A stretch of 64,000 nt of DNA from Leptospira abararensis (lineage in GTDB: Bacteria; Spirochaetota; Leptospiria; Leptospirales; Leptospiraceae): NCBI RefSeq assembly GCF_016918735.1, contig NZ_JAFFPR010000029.1, positions 31,711 through 95,710 of the forward strand. Reading direction: 5' to 3'. The position numbers were made by a program, and so were the translations under genes. Under the pieces are notes generated by a model, which saw only the letters and a list, made by a program, of their open reading frames with translations, was not told the DNA's origin and searched no databases. Shown here in pieces: positions 52,313 through 61,312 of this stretch (position 1 is the first letter of the stretch; each line of letters starts with the position of its first letter).

Positions 52313-53032
52313 TTAATGAATGTTTCGATACTTCCAAGTTGATAGGACTACACGACCGGAATCTTTTAGAAAACTAAATTTGGACCCAGGGATGTCCTGC
52401 CAATCAACAGGAAATTCCACAATTTTAAATCCATTTCTAATTAACAAAACTAATAACTGTGTATCCCATAACCAGCGTAAGTCGGAGATTTTTTGAATGA
52501 CTGCTAAATATGCAGATTTTTTGAAGATTTTACATCCGCACTGAGGATCATACATTTGAATTTTAAAAACTAAGGTAAAGTAAAATGAAAAAATACGGTT
52601 TGTAAGATGTCTGTAGAAAGACTTTTTGACATTCCGTCCCATCATGATGATTCTCGAACCAGCAAGTAAGTCTATCTCTTTGTGATCATTCGTATAGTTC
52701 CAAATTCGTAGTACTTCGTAGGCAGGTGTTGCACCATCTGCATCTACAAAACCATAATAATTTCCTTTGGCATTTTTTAGTCCCAATTGAATGGCGCTTC
52801 CTTTTCCTAAGTTTGTTTCTTGGCGTAGTATTTTTAATTGAGGGTTAGAAAGTAAATGTTTGATTTTAATGTTTAGACTATTGAATTCCTTCAGTGGACT
52901 TCCATCATCGACAACAATGAATTCAACAGAGTTGGAACCTTTGAATGTTTCTAGAAGAGATTCCAGAAAGAGGGGAAGTCTTTCGGATTCACAGTAAGAG
53001 GGAATGACTAGGCTGAGATGATTTTTAACCAT
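52313..53032 (-). CDS. Glycosyltransferase family 2 (dolichyl-phosphate-glucose/mannose synthase-like)
   Basis: A 239-residue GT-A-fold enzyme. LSLVIPSYCESERLPLFLES begins the domain, VEFIVVDDGSPLKEF holds the nucleotide-binding DD, and GKGSAIQLGLKNAKGNYYGFVDADGATPA carries the DxD motif (quoted only in part of the region). PQCGCKIFKKSAY and RWLWDTQLLVLLIRNGFKIVEFPVDW follow, typical of polyprenyl-phosphate glycosyltransferases of the DPG synthase type. It probably loads a sugar onto undecaprenyl phosphate for envelope glycan synthesis. No transmembrane anchor is present. Confidence 0.9.
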   Translation of the reverse strand: MVKNHLSLVIPSYCESERLPLFLESLLETFKGSNSVEFIVVDDGSPLKEFNSLNIKIKHLLSNPQLKILRQETNLGKGSAIQLGLKNAKGNYYGFVDADGATPAYEVLRIWNYTNDHKEIDLLAGSRIIMMGRNVKKSFYRHLTNRIFSFYFTLVFKIQMYDPQCGCKIFKKSAYLAVIQKISDLRWLWDTQLLVLLIRNGFKIVEFPVDWQDIPGSKFSFLKDSGRVVLSTWKYRNIH

Positions 53033-53136
53033 GAGAACAGATAGAACGGTTTAATTGAAACTACCTAAGCAGTGGAAAACATGCGAGGGGGGAAATCAAG
53101 TAAATTACTCCACCTTGTATGTATTCCATCTATGAT

Positions 53137-53979
53137 TTAGCGAACGATGACCCACTTACCGCCCATCCAACTTACGTAGAGAGGAATAGCAGCACCTTTT
53201 TTAGAAGTGATGATGGGTTCTCCTTTTTTGTTGGTCACATTGAGGATTTGGTCGTTACAAAGTAAGGTATATTTAATATTCTTCGTATCTAATTTCCAAG
53301 TGGAACCTACGGCTTTTGTCATACCAGCGATCGATTTGAGTTCGTCCGCTTCGACAAATGGATAATAACGAACTTCAGATGTGTCTTTGGCACGAAATTG
53401 AATCCAGGACAGGATTTGATTTGTATCCTTTGAGTTGAGAATTTTTGTGAATTCTTTTGCAAACTCTATGATAGAGATTTCCTTTTCTTTGGTAAGTGTA
53501 ATGATTTCCGCTTGTTTCCACAGTTGGCTTGGTGGAAGAAAAGGTGGATCAAATTCTAACTCAACCCATTCACCTAAACTTGCTTTGGTGAAAGTTGGCC
53601 ATTGAAAACTTTGTAATAAAATTCCTTCGTCAGGAAATTGTCCTTTCTGACCTATGTATAGTTTGACTTCCGCTTCTTTAGAAAGACCCTCGTTTTCTTT
53701 TTGTTTTCCTTTTCTTTCTGTCAGTCGGAGCTTAATTTTGTTTTTACCAGGTAAAATCCAATAGTTGATATCTGCTTGTCCAGAAGAATCTTCATTGGAA
53801 TCTCCATCTCGAACATCGTATCCGTTAGTATTGATTTCCAAATTAATAGAATAGTTTTTGTAAGTAATGATATAGTAACCTTCCTTCGGAGGGCCACCAG
53901 GAGGACTTGGTTTTTCTTCCGCTGATAAAGGAAATAGGAAGGAACCTATGACCAGAAAAAGGAACGAGATTCTTTGCAT
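53137..53979 (-). CDS. Secreted hypothetical protein
   Basis: A 280-residue protein with a cleavable signal peptide (MQRISFLFLVIGSFLFPLSA-EE). A proline/glycine stretch (PSPPGGPPKEG) precedes a beta-rich domain containing NTNGYDVRDGDSNEDSSGQA, which may be a calcium-binding acidic loop. A helical segment near residue 170 and a final small domain with SWMGGKWVIVR complete it. I recognise no family. Likely periplasmic. It stands alone between a glycosyltransferase and the rhomboid-like gene. Confidence 0.7.
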   Translation of the reverse strand: MQRISFLFLVIGSFLFPLSAEEKPSPPGGPPKEGYYIITYKNYSINLEINTNGYDVRDGDSNEDSSGQADINYWILPGKNKIKLRLTERKGKQKENEGLSKEAEVKLYIGQKGQFPDEGILLQSFQWPTFTKASLGEWVELEFDPPFLPPSQLWKQAEIITLTKEKEISIIEFAKEFTKILNSKDTNQILSWIQFRAKDTSEVRYYPFVEADELKSIAGMTKAVGSTWKLDTKNIKYTLLCNDQILNVTNKKGEPIITSKKGAAIPLYVSWMGGKWVIVR

Positions 53980-54118
53980 TTATAGTTCTCCAATGGCAAG
54001 GTAACGGAGGATTCTAGGCATTGGAAATAAATTGTCGATAAGAAATTGAATGATTCGATGTTTTTAGTGAATGTTTTGTATGATTTAGCTAACAAAATAT
54101 TTCATTCTAAAGATATGG

Positions 54119-54871
54119 TTATAGGAATTTCTTTCCATGACGATCGAAAAAGAACTTTGTATTACAGGCCGAACAATGAAACCTTCCATATTTTTTGGCA
54201 GGGATTGGTTTGTTGCAGGAAGGACAAAGGACGGTTTTATTGATGAAAGTTGATAATCTTAGATTATGCTCCAGTCGATCCAAAAACTGATTACGAACTA
54301 AAATATGGGCGATGGTCATACCTGATAAAAATGCCACTACTTGTCCGCCATAAACACTTCGAACTTGGTGGTCCAATTCAACTATATAGAAATAAGATTG
54401 GATAAGAATCCAGACACTGAGACTGATAAATATTGGTACGTCATGGAAAGTAGTTTTTTCGAACACCATCATACTTTTTACATTAGGGAAAAAAACATAA
54501 TACATCCCAAGAATTCCTGAGATGACACCTGATGTTCCAATAACGGGAACAATCGAATTCATATGGAAGAAAAAGTAAGTTAAATTGGCCAAAATCCCAA
54601 AAAAAAGAAATAGAACGAAAAAATAAAAATGCCCGACAACGTCTTCAATATTGTCAGCAAACATATATAAATAAATGGCATTGGTGAGCCATTCTGTAAA
54701 AGAAGAGTTAAAGAAAAAGGAATAAAGTAAGTTGAATCCAAGCTCTTTGTTCGGTGTAAATGCGTAAGACTCCGGATCACTTAAAAACAAAGTAATCATA
54801 GACAAAAAAATAAATCCAAAGGTTAGGATTGGTTTTCTAAAGTTATGGTTAGCTTTTTCGAATACGAACAT
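54119..54871 (-). CDS. Rhomboid-family membrane protein with C-terminal zinc ribbon; catalytic His replaced
   Basis: A 250-residue polytopic protein. The rhomboid serine motif GTSGVISGILGMYYVF (Ser114) and the oxyanion Asn in EWLTNAIYLYMFADNIED (Asn64) are well conserved. In the helix that should carry the catalytic His (AHxxGxxxG-type) the sequence is GGQVVAFLSG, with Gln177 where His is expected, and the loop His upstream of Asn64 is Glu60. The C-terminus is a zinc ribbon: CPSCNKPIPA then FHCSACNTKFF. It may be an inactive rhomboid that binds membrane proteins rather than cleaving them. Confidence 0.8.
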   Translation of the reverse strand: MFVFEKANHNFRKPILTFGFIFLSMITLFLSDPESYAFTPNKELGFNLLYSFFFNSSFTEWLTNAIYLYMFADNIEDVVGHFYFFVLFLFFGILANLTYFFFHMNSIVPVIGTSGVISGILGMYYVFFPNVKSMMVFEKTTFHDVPIFISLSVWILIQSYFYIVELDHQVRSVYGGQVVAFLSGMTIAHILVRNQFLDRLEHNLRLSTFINKTVLCPSCNKPIPAKKYGRFHCSACNTKFFFDRHGKKFL

Positions 54872-54941
54872 TGTTAGTTGACTCTTCTTATCTAAAATTG
54901 TGTATTTGGATCTAGAATCAAGATTATAAGAACTTCACAAT

Positions 54942-55568
54942 TCATTTGTTTTCTAAGATTGTAATTAGTTCGGTTGAGTTGATCATGTCTACCGGTGAAA
55001 TGACCGGTTCAGAGTAGGGAATTCCCTTTCCATATCTTTTTTTCATCAAAGATTGAACCTGATTTGATGAAATATCGAAATCCTTTAGAGTTTTTAAATT
55101 TCCTATTTTTAGTCCAGTGAACTTTTCGTACATTTTCCAAACAAGTTCTGTGCAATAGATTCGATCTTCCGACCATTCAAAGTAAAGGTCGTAATGTTTT
55201 CCAAGTAAGGAACTTCCATAATTTTTCATTTGAGAGATTCTTTCTGGGGTGAGGATTTCCTTTGCACCTTTGATTCTTTTGATGACGAAATGTTTATTTT
55301 TTCCCCTTTGAATGAACAAGTTTAAGTCTGTAATTTTGACAGGTTCTATTGCTTCTAAAACTTTGTATGTGTTCCCATATTTAAAGATAATTCCAACGTG
55401 AGTATAACGGGATTTAGTCGCAAGTTTAATCGCTGTGGCTTGTTCTGAAAGCGATTCCTGGAAAATAATATCTCCCTCTGACAATAATGATTGATTCAAA
55501 GACTTCGCGTAAAGGGAAGTCAGGAGAAGGACGTTTATATAAAATAAAAAGAATTTAAATTTCATCAT
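54942..55568 (-). CDS. YiiX-like permuted papain-fold (NlpC/P60-type) enzyme, secreted
   Basis: A 208-residue protein with a signal peptide (KFFLFYINVLLLTSLYA). GDIIFQESLSEQATAIKLAT and SRYTHVGIIFKYGNTYKVLE provide the His-containing half. DRIYCTELVWKMYEK provides the Cys, the order typical of YiiX/YebB-like permuted papain-fold enzymes. Relatives hydrolyse amide or ester bonds in peptidoglycan or lipids, but the substrate is not clear here. Two adjacent ATG codons (55568, 55565) make the start ambiguous by one residue. Confidence 0.8.
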   Translation of the reverse strand: MMKFKFFLFYINVLLLTSLYAKSLNQSLLSEGDIIFQESLSEQATAIKLATKSRYTHVGIIFKYGNTYKVLEAIEPVKITDLNLFIQRGKNKHFVIKRIKGAKEILTPERISQMKNYGSSLLGKHYDLYFEWSEDRIYCTELVWKMYEKFTGLKIGNLKTLKDFDISSNQVQSLMKKRYGKGIPYSEPVISPVDMINSTELITILENK

Positions 55569-55667
55569 TTGAGGTACGTCTATTGATCCACGTTCCTATA
55601 TAAATATTCGATCAAAAAGCATCTTTAGAGAATATCCCGCCAAAAAAACGGTTGACTCTGGGAATAT

Positions 55668-55689
55668 ATATAGTCAATTGTTTATATAA
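55668..55689. promoter_or_regulatory. Candidate ArsR-type operator
   Basis: A 22-bp quasi-palindrome centred on CAATTG with perfect TATATA arms at both ends (nine of eleven base pairs symmetrical). It ends five bases upstream of the ArsR-family start codon, where autorepressor sites normally lie. Confidence 0.5.
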
Positions 55690-55693
55690 CAAG

Positions 55694-56059
55694 ATGGTTA
55701 TGCAAACACTCGATTCCACATTCGCAGCCCTCGCAGACCCCACACGACGGGAAATTCTAATGATCCTTGCCAATGGGGAGTCCACGGTCATGGAACTGGC
55801 AAAACCTTTCCAGATGAGCCAGCCTGCCATTTCCCGGCATCTAAAGGTGCTAGAAGAAGCTGGCCTCGTTTCGACAACCATTCGTGCGCAAGAACGACCC
55901 CGCCGTTTGGAAACCGCACCACTTAAAAACGCGATTGATTGGATGGAAAAATACCGCCAGATGTGGGAGTCGCGCTATCAGGTGTTAGATGGACTTTTGG
56001 AAGAATTACAAACAATGCAATCAAAGGGAGATAAACAAAATGAAAACCGAAAAAAATGA
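55694..56059 (+). CDS. ArsR-family winged-helix regulator
   Basis: A 121-residue DNA-binding protein. FAALADPTRREILMILANGE, VMELAKPFQMSQPAISRHLK and VLEEAGLV form the ArsR winged helix. There is no metal-binding ELCVC motif, so it belongs to the SRPBCC-partnered subgroup. The next gene, an SRPBCC/AHSA1 protein, overlaps it by 20 bp, the usual pairing in which the regulator controls its partner. The ATG at 55694 is chosen; another ATG follows two codons later. A palindrome covers the promoter region. Confidence 0.88.
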   Translation: MVMQTLDSTFAALADPTRREILMILANGESTVMELAKPFQMSQPAISRHLKVLEEAGLVSTTIRAQERPRRLETAPLKNAIDWMEKYRQMWESRYQVLDGLLEELQTMQSKGDKQNENRKK

Positions 56060-56555
56060 AGTGAAGATGGAAATTCGAAGCGAAACCGAAGTTGTGTTTA
56101 AGCGTTACTTCGCCGCACCGCGTGAATTGGTATTCGACTGTCACACCAAACCTGAGTTAATGCGCCGTTGGCTCATTGGTCCCGAAGGTATGGTTCTTGA
56201 AACCTGCGAACAAGATCTTAAGGTTGGTGGCAAATACCTTTATCTTTATATGGATGCCAAGGGAAATAAATCCGGCGTTTATGGGACTTTTAAAGAAGTG
56301 ATCGTACCTGAAAAATTAGCCAATAGCGAGAATTATGTGATGGATATGTCCACCTTTGATCCAAATGCACCCGAAGATCCGGCTGCTACATTTGAATCGC
56401 GGACCTTCACTACCGAAGGTGATAAAACGCTTATGACACACCTATGTAGATATGGTTCCGCGGAAGTATGTAAGATGATGGTAGAATCTGGAGCAGCGGA
56501 TGGAATGGCGGAATGTTACCTGGAACTTGATAAATTATTAGTAGAGATCATTTAA
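56040..56555 (+). CDS. SRPBCC/AHSA1-domain protein
   Basis: A 171-residue START-like fold protein. EVVFKRYFAAPRELVFDCHT, PELMRRWLIGPEGM, CEQDLKVGGKYLYLYMD and MVESGAADGMAECYLELDKL are typical of the AHSA1 family found next to ArsR regulators. These bind small hydrophobic ligands in a deep cavity; enzymatic roles are unproven. AGGGAG upstream fixes the ATG at 56040, inside the regulator gene. With the ArsR gene it forms a two-gene operon. Confidence 0.88.
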   Translation: MKTEKNEVKMEIRSETEVVFKRYFAAPRELVFDCHTKPELMRRWLIGPEGMVLETCEQDLKVGGKYLYLYMDAKGNKSGVYGTFKEVIVPEKLANSENYVMDMSTFDPNAPEDPAATFESRTFTTEGDKTLMTHLCRYGSAEVCKMMVESGAADGMAECYLELDKLLVEII

Positions 56556-56619
56556 AAATTGGATCCATGCCTCCAAGGGAACCAACTAGGGCATGGATAT
56601 TTTTATTTTTTTAAATTCG

Positions 56620-56985
56620 CTAAATATTACTTAGGCGATCAATTGCTTCCTCATCAGAATTCAGAAAAAAAGCATCTTTTCCTTTGTTCATTTCATAAAT
56701 GAAATCTTTTAGACTATTACTGGAATAAATCGAAAAATCACCAACGATGGCGAGTTTCATTCGGTAGTTCACAATTTTTTGTAATACCTCCCCTGCAAGT
56801 CCAGTTTTTAGATCAAAGAAACTTTCGGGGAAATGGGATTGTTTCAGAACAAAACGTTCACATTGCGAATCGTATTGGATTGTGGCAAAAAAGTCAAGGG
56901 CTGAGGATGCGTCTGTGAAAACTGGTTTGTCAGATTCGACTAGGGCGATATTTATATTATTTTTTTGTGTTTTGCGAATGTTCAT
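56620..56985 (-). CDS. DUF4180 family protein
   Basis: A 121-residue cytoplasmic protein. DASSALDFFATIQYDSQCER, SFFDLKTGLAGEVLQKIVNY and RMKLAIVGDFSIYSSNSLKD are hallmarks of DUF4180, a STAS-like alpha/beta family of unknown function found sporadically in bacteria. The frame is open to a TTG at 57030, giving 15 more residues with no conserved look; I prefer the ATG at 56985. It follows the arylamine N-acetyltransferase gene on the same strand. Confidence 0.85.
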   Translation of the reverse strand: MNIRKTQKNNINIALVESDKPVFTDASSALDFFATIQYDSQCERFVLKQSHFPESFFDLKTGLAGEVLQKIVNYRMKLAIVGDFSIYSSNSLKDFIYEMNKGKDAFFLNSDEEAIDRLSNI

Positions 56986-57040
56986 TGGGTTGCTATGCGA
57001 CGTTTCAAGTTTCTCAAGTGTAGTCTTCAATTTTGTAAAA

Positions 57041-57859
57041 TTATTTATCCCACTGCAAACCAGGAGTTTTGAACTCAGTTCCTACAGGAAATATAAGATT
57101 AAATTTTTCTTTAAGAATTACTAATAATTCCTCCGGTGAATTGATTATTGATTTATGGGCTATGCCATTTTTATCTCGTTCAGATAATTCTCTGTTTACA
57201 AGTGTTTGTCTTTTTCCATCATCTCCAGCTTGTGCAACTATTAAACGATCTTTAAAATGTGATTTTGAATGAGCACTTGTGAACCAATTTGCTAGTTCAC
57301 GATCAATTTCAGGCATTTCTTCCAGTGTAAATTCACAGACATCAACCCAGCCACTGGGGAAAAGAACTTGATGATAAAATTTATTATTTTCAGAAAGAAT
57401 TCGTCTTGTTTCGTGATTTGTTTTTTGTTCAATATTTGGTATTAATTGAATAGCTGATGTTAATGATACTCCTCCAACTCCAACATCAGTTAACCATGAA
57501 AGCCCATTAAGTTCTACACGAAGAAAAACATGGGTTCGAGGAGGAGTGTAATCTCTCGATTTATCTAAGCGAACCCTAGCACTGATAGGAGTTACTTCAA
57601 ATCCTAATTTTTTTAGAACAGATAAGAGAAGTCCATTTTGCTCAAAACAATACCCTCCACGACGCTGAATTATTAATTTCTCAAAAATTGAATCTAAACT
57701 AATATCAATACTTTTACCTAACAAAATATCTAAGTTCTCAAACGGTATGTTTTGCACCTGTGCAAAAGTGATTTTGTTCAGCAAATCAAGGGAAGGATTA
57801 GAGGGTCCTTTATACCCAATTCTATCAAAATATGCATCTAAAAATTGATTATCATTCAA
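57041..57859 (-). CDS. Arylamine N-acetyltransferase
   Basis: A 272-residue NAT-family enzyme that moves acetyl from CoA to arylamines or hydrazines. The catalytic triad is readable: Cys71 in QRRGGYCFEQNGLL, His in PPRTHVFLRVELNG, Asp in SWLTDVGVGGVSL. VQNIPFENLDILLG near residue 35 is also diagnostic. The start is a TTG with AGGA eight bases upstream. With the DUF4180 gene 10-55 bp downstream it may form an operon. The low GC compared with flanking genes could hint at transfer. Confidence 0.92.
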   Translation of the reverse strand: MNDNQFLDAYFDRIGYKGPSNPSLDLLNKITFAQVQNIPFENLDILLGKSIDISLDSIFEKLIIQRRGGYCFEQNGLLLSVLKKLGFEVTPISARVRLDKSRDYTPPRTHVFLRVELNGLSWLTDVGVGGVSLTSAIQLIPNIEQKTNHETRRILSENNKFYHQVLFPSGWVDVCEFTLEEMPEIDRELANWFTSAHSKSHFKDRLIVAQAGDDGKRQTLVNRELSERDKNGIAHKSIINSPEELLVILKEKFNLIFPVGTEFKTPGLQWDK

Positions 57860-58030
57860 AAATCACATCCTAAATATTTTATAAATCTAATTCAAATATA
57901 TGAAACTTCTTGGCATGTCACATAACTCTTGCTTGCTGAAAATTCATTCCAGAAAAGTTCTAGATGGTAAGTGTTCGTTCAATACAATCAATCGATTGCA
58001 AACGAAAAAGAAACTTCACTTAAAAACCCC

Positions 58031-58735
58031 CTACCAACCAATCTCCTTCTTATCCCGAAAGAACTTTCCCGTAGGCCCGCTGTCCGGTAACGTTGCCGCC
58101 CAGACTATGGTTTCTGCACCTTTCTCTACGGGCCTTGTGGCACTAGCTCCCCCCATATCGGTTTTCACCCAACCAGGACAAACGGAATTGATTTTGATGT
58201 TTTTACCAACAGCTTCCACACTCGAAAGACTGGTAAGTGCATTGATAGATGTTTTGGAAATACGGTAAGCGGGATAACCACCACCCATATCGGATAACTG
58301 TCCCATCCCAGAACTTACATTCACAATTCGCCCAAAATTGTTTTGGATCATCATCGGTAGAAATGTCTGAATCAAACGAAAAGGGCCATAGAGATTGACG
58401 AGAAGGGTTCTGTGTAAGTCTTCAGTTGTGGTATCATAAAAGGAGCCAGGATCGGCAAAGATCCCTGCGTTGTTTACTAGAATGTCTAATTTGCCAAAAC
58501 TTCCTGTGATGGTATCCAGTGCTTCGCTGATACTTTGTTCCTTGGAAACATCAAGGGAGATGATTTCTCCTTTACCGACAGCCTTTACGGCGGCCAAAGT
58601 ATCCTCTGCCTCACTGGGGTTTCTGGCACCTATGAGAACATAGATTCCTTGTTTCGCCAAATCAATGGAGACTTGTTTTCCAATCCCTCGGTTGGCCCCT
58701 GTGACAAGTGCTATGCGTTCCTTGGATTCTTTCAT
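58031..58735 (-). CDS. Short-chain dehydrogenase/reductase
   Basis: A 234-residue NAD(P)-dependent oxidoreductase with a Rossmann fold. Cofactor motif LVTGANRGIGKQVSIDLA, structural NNAGIFADPG, and the active-site Ser, Tyr and Lys in IVNVSSGMGQ and YPAYRISKTSINAL are all present. The C-terminus VCPGWVKTDMGGASATRPVE, with WVKTDMGG, is typical of carbonyl-reductase-like SDRs. An AAGGAG ribosome-binding site fixes the start. The 170-bp gap to the NAT gene contains nothing recognisable. Confidence 0.92.
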   Translation of the reverse strand: MKESKERIALVTGANRGIGKQVSIDLAKQGIYVLIGARNPSEAEDTLAAVKAVGKGEIISLDVSKEQSISEALDTITGSFGKLDILVNNAGIFADPGSFYDTTTEDLHRTLLVNLYGPFRLIQTFLPMMIQNNFGRIVNVSSGMGQLSDMGGGYPAYRISKTSINALTSLSSVEAVGKNIKINSVCPGWVKTDMGGASATRPVEKGAETIVWAATLPDSGPTGKFFRDKKEIGW

Positions 58736-58782
58736 GGAATCAAATCTCCTTTGGTTGTTTCAATACAATTAATAGACTGACT

Positions 58783-59796
58783 TTATTTCGATTTAGAAAG
58801 TTCCGTGAGCCATTTTTCTGTTTGAGCTTCGATAAAAGCTTTGTCCGTGATGACCCATTTAGACATTAGAACATGCATTCCATTTTCCACCGCCACTTTT
58901 TTGTTCAGTGGGTTTGGTGTTTTATCCAATCCAAAGTTTGTATATCCTTCTAACATTTTCGGAACACTGGCCGTTGGATCTTGTTCTTTGTCGGATTTAT
59001 AGTAGTACAGAAGTAATGCGGGTGAAGTTACCTTTCGAAAGACTTCAGGAACCGCCGCATAGTTTCGTAAATCATTCACACCAACGAGGGCTGCGAAATA
59101 CTGCTCGGGATACCAGTAGTTATTTCTTTCTGGTAAAACTTTGGGATTGTTATTGTGTACGGAGGCTCTCACTTTTCCTTTCAGCAAATGAATGAAGGTA
59201 AGTCCACCAGGATAATTAAACAAATTCAAACTACTATCCACAGGTGCATAAAATGGATTCGCTAAAACGAGACCATCCACTTCTTCTGGATACTCGGAAG
59301 CAAGCCAAGTCGCAAGAAGTCCACCCATCGAACTTCCAAACACAACCACGCGGTCACCTTGTGATTGCATCATATACAATGCTTCTCTAGATGCATCTAA
59401 GTAGTTGTTAAAATTTTGATCTCTTTGGTCTTCTTTGTTCGTTCCATGACCGGGCAGACGAAGTAAGTACGTATTGGCTTTAAATTTTTTAGCCAACTTT
59501 TCCATTACTTCTTCCCCTTCTGCACGAGAGGCACCATATCCATGGATGTACAAAAAAGCGAGGGGAGTTTTTTTACCAAAACTGATATAACGTTCTTCGT
59601 TACCCGGTCTGTGGTTCTTTCGTTTGCTTTCGGCTAACTTCTCTTGGAAGTAAACCTCAAAGTTCGCATAACTTAGATTTGCTTTTGGTTGGTAGTTCGG
59701 TCGTCCACTGCAAGAAACAAGGACGAAGGAAACAGTGATCAGGAAGACAGTAGACAACTGTCGAAGGTTGTGGAATAAAGAACACGATTTAGCCAT
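58783..59796 (-). CDS. Alpha/beta hydrolase lipoprotein
   Basis: A 337-residue envelope lipoprotein (lipobox VLVSC, Cys29). The hydrolase core shows FLYIHGYGASRAEGEEVM, LRLPGHGTNKEDQRD, nucleophile elbow VVFGSSMGGLLATWLAS, DGLVLANPFYAP, and a C-terminal NGMHVLMSKWV with the His. This resembles monoacylglycerol-lipase or carboxylesterase types. It lies 47 bp upstream of the SDR gene on the same strand. Substrate unknown. Confidence 0.87.
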   Translation of the reverse strand: MAKSCSLFHNLRQLSTVFLITVSFVLVSCSGRPNYQPKANLSYANFEVYFQEKLAESKRKNHRPGNEERYISFGKKTPLAFLYIHGYGASRAEGEEVMEKLAKKFKANTYLLRLPGHGTNKEDQRDQNFNNYLDASREALYMMQSQGDRVVVFGSSMGGLLATWLASEYPEEVDGLVLANPFYAPVDSSLNLFNYPGGLTFIHLLKGKVRASVHNNNPKVLPERNNYWYPEQYFAALVGVNDLRNYAAVPEVFRKVTSPALLLYYYKSDKEQDPTASVPKMLEGYTNFGLDKTPNPLNKKVAVENGMHVLMSKWVITDKAFIEAQTEKWLTELSKSK

Positions 59797-59914
59797 ACAA
59801 ATGGAAAATATAACATTGTATTTGCTTTCTTGTAAAGAGAGAAAAACCCTTGGCAGGGGAAGGGTCGTACGAAAAAAGGTAGTAAATACCCATTCTCAGA
59901 AGGAACATCCCGGA

Positions 59915-61081
59915 ATGTATAGCCAATTCACAGAGCAACAACTTGAAATCAGAGATTTAGTTCGTAACTTCGTAAGAAAAGAAATCCCACATGAAGTAGC
60001 ATTGCACTGGGATGAGAAGAACCAACACCCAACAGAACTCATCAATAAAATGCGTTCGGAACTAGGAATTAACGGTCTTGTCATTCCGGAAGAATACGGT
60101 GGATGGGGACTCGGCGCGATTGAACAGTGTTTAGCGATCGAGGAACTTTCTCGTGGATGCCTAGGAATCGCTCTTGGGTTTGCTTACACAGGTCTTGGAA
60201 TTCTTCCTATTCTTAAAGGTGCCACTCACGAACAAAAATTAAAATGGCTTCCAGAAATTGCGGACGGAAAGTTCGGAGTTTCTTTTTGTTTGTCTGAACC
60301 AGGTGCTGGTTCAGACGTTCCTGGTATGACCACTCGCGCTGAGAAAAAAGGCGACAAATGGATCATCAACGGAGCGAAACAATGGATCACTGGTGCTTCC
60401 GATGCACAAGCCTTTACTGTATTTGCTTATACTGATAAAAACCGCGGAACACGTGGTGTGTCTTGTTTCTACGTTCCACGTAGTGCCAAAGGTCTCACCG
60501 TTGGTAAAAAAGAAGACAAACTCGGAATCCGGGCTTCTTCCACTCACCAAGTCATTTTTGAAGATTGTGAAGTGGGTGAAGACGCACTCGTAGGAAAAGA
60601 AAACCTTGGTTTCGTTTACGCACTCCAAACATTGAATGCTTCTCGTCCCTTCGTAGCCGTTATGGGTGTGGGTGTGGCACAAGCAGCACTTGACCATGCA
60701 GCTCGTTACGCACGTGAGAGAGAACAGTTCGGTGTTAAAATCGGAACTTTCCAAGCAGTGCAACACATGTTAGCTGATATGTCTATCAAAGTAGAAACTG
60801 CAAGAGAAATCACTTACAAAGCAGCTCGTCTTTCTGATGCAAACGATCCTAACCTTCCAAAATACTCTGCGATTGCAAAAGCTTACGCATCTGAATGTGC
60901 AGTTCAGTGTGCTACTGATGCCGTTCAAATTTTTGGTGGATACGGATACACAAAAGAGTATCCTGTTGAGAAGTTAATGAGAGATTCTAAAATCCTCACT
61001 ATCTTCGAAGGAACCACTCAAATCCAAAAGAACGAAATTGCAGCTTACGTAATCAAAGAAGCAGCATCTAAAAAAGATTAA
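59915..61081 (+). CDS. Acyl-CoA dehydrogenase
   Basis: A 388-residue flavoenzyme of fatty-acid beta-oxidation. The two PROSITE-like signatures are present: GVSFCLSEPGAGSDVPGM in the middle, and QIFGGYGYTKEYPVEKLMRD at the C-terminus. The catalytic Glu is probably in ILTIFEGTTQIQ. I chose the ATG at 59915, preceded by AAGGA and matching the normal N-terminus (FTEQQLEIRDLVRNFVRKEI). The frame extends 60 codons upstream, but this overlaps the divergent hydrolase. A rho-independent terminator follows. Confidence 0.95.
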   Translation: MYSQFTEQQLEIRDLVRNFVRKEIPHEVALHWDEKNQHPTELINKMRSELGINGLVIPEEYGGWGLGAIEQCLAIEELSRGCLGIALGFAYTGLGILPILKGATHEQKLKWLPEIADGKFGVSFCLSEPGAGSDVPGMTTRAEKKGDKWIINGAKQWITGASDAQAFTVFAYTDKNRGTRGVSCFYVPRSAKGLTVGKKEDKLGIRASSTHQVIFEDCEVGEDALVGKENLGFVYALQTLNASRPFVAVMGVGVAQAALDHAARYAREREQFGVKIGTFQAVQHMLADMSIKVETAREITYKAARLSDANDPNLPKYSAIAKAYASECAVQCATDAVQIFGGYGYTKEYPVEKLMRDSKILTIFEGTTQIQKNEIAAYVIKEAASKKD

Positions 61082-61109
61082 TTCGATTCACTAGCGATTG
61101 TTAGTGGGA

Positions 61110-61135
61110 AAGCCTCCAGAAATGGGGGCTTTTTT
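61110..61135 (+). terminator. Rho-independent terminator after acyl-CoA dehydrogenase
   Basis: AAGCCTCC and GGGGGCTT form an eight-base stem (one T-G wobble) around AGAAAT, followed by a T-run. It begins 28 bp after the gene. Confidence 0.8.
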
Positions 61136-61180
61136 GTATGTTGGGGATCGTTAGAGTTGGTACAGGATGGATATATGTAT

Positions 61181-61222
61181 CCCCGCCCTGAATTGGGTGG
61201 GGTGCGTCCACCCGCCACCCAA
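61181..61222. repeat. GC-rich hairpin element left of the GNAT gene
   Basis: TTGGGTG (61193-61199) and CACCCAA (61216-61222) form a perfect seven-base stem, with GGTG/CACC inside it and a GC-rich flank CCCCGCCCTG. Base composition is well above the surroundings, as in structured intergenic repeats. Confidence 0.45.
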
Positions 61223-61312
61223 TGACTTCCCTTTACAACACCTCCCCATTTTCCTCCACCAAAAAATTGTCTTTGCAATTTTTTCTAATCATAAGTTCAT
61301 CTTTCTACATTT

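Noticed and set aside
57900..58268. Plus-strand frame of 122 codons
   Set aside because: Antisense to the well-supported SDR gene in its second half; the first half is the non-coding gap. No protein family features.
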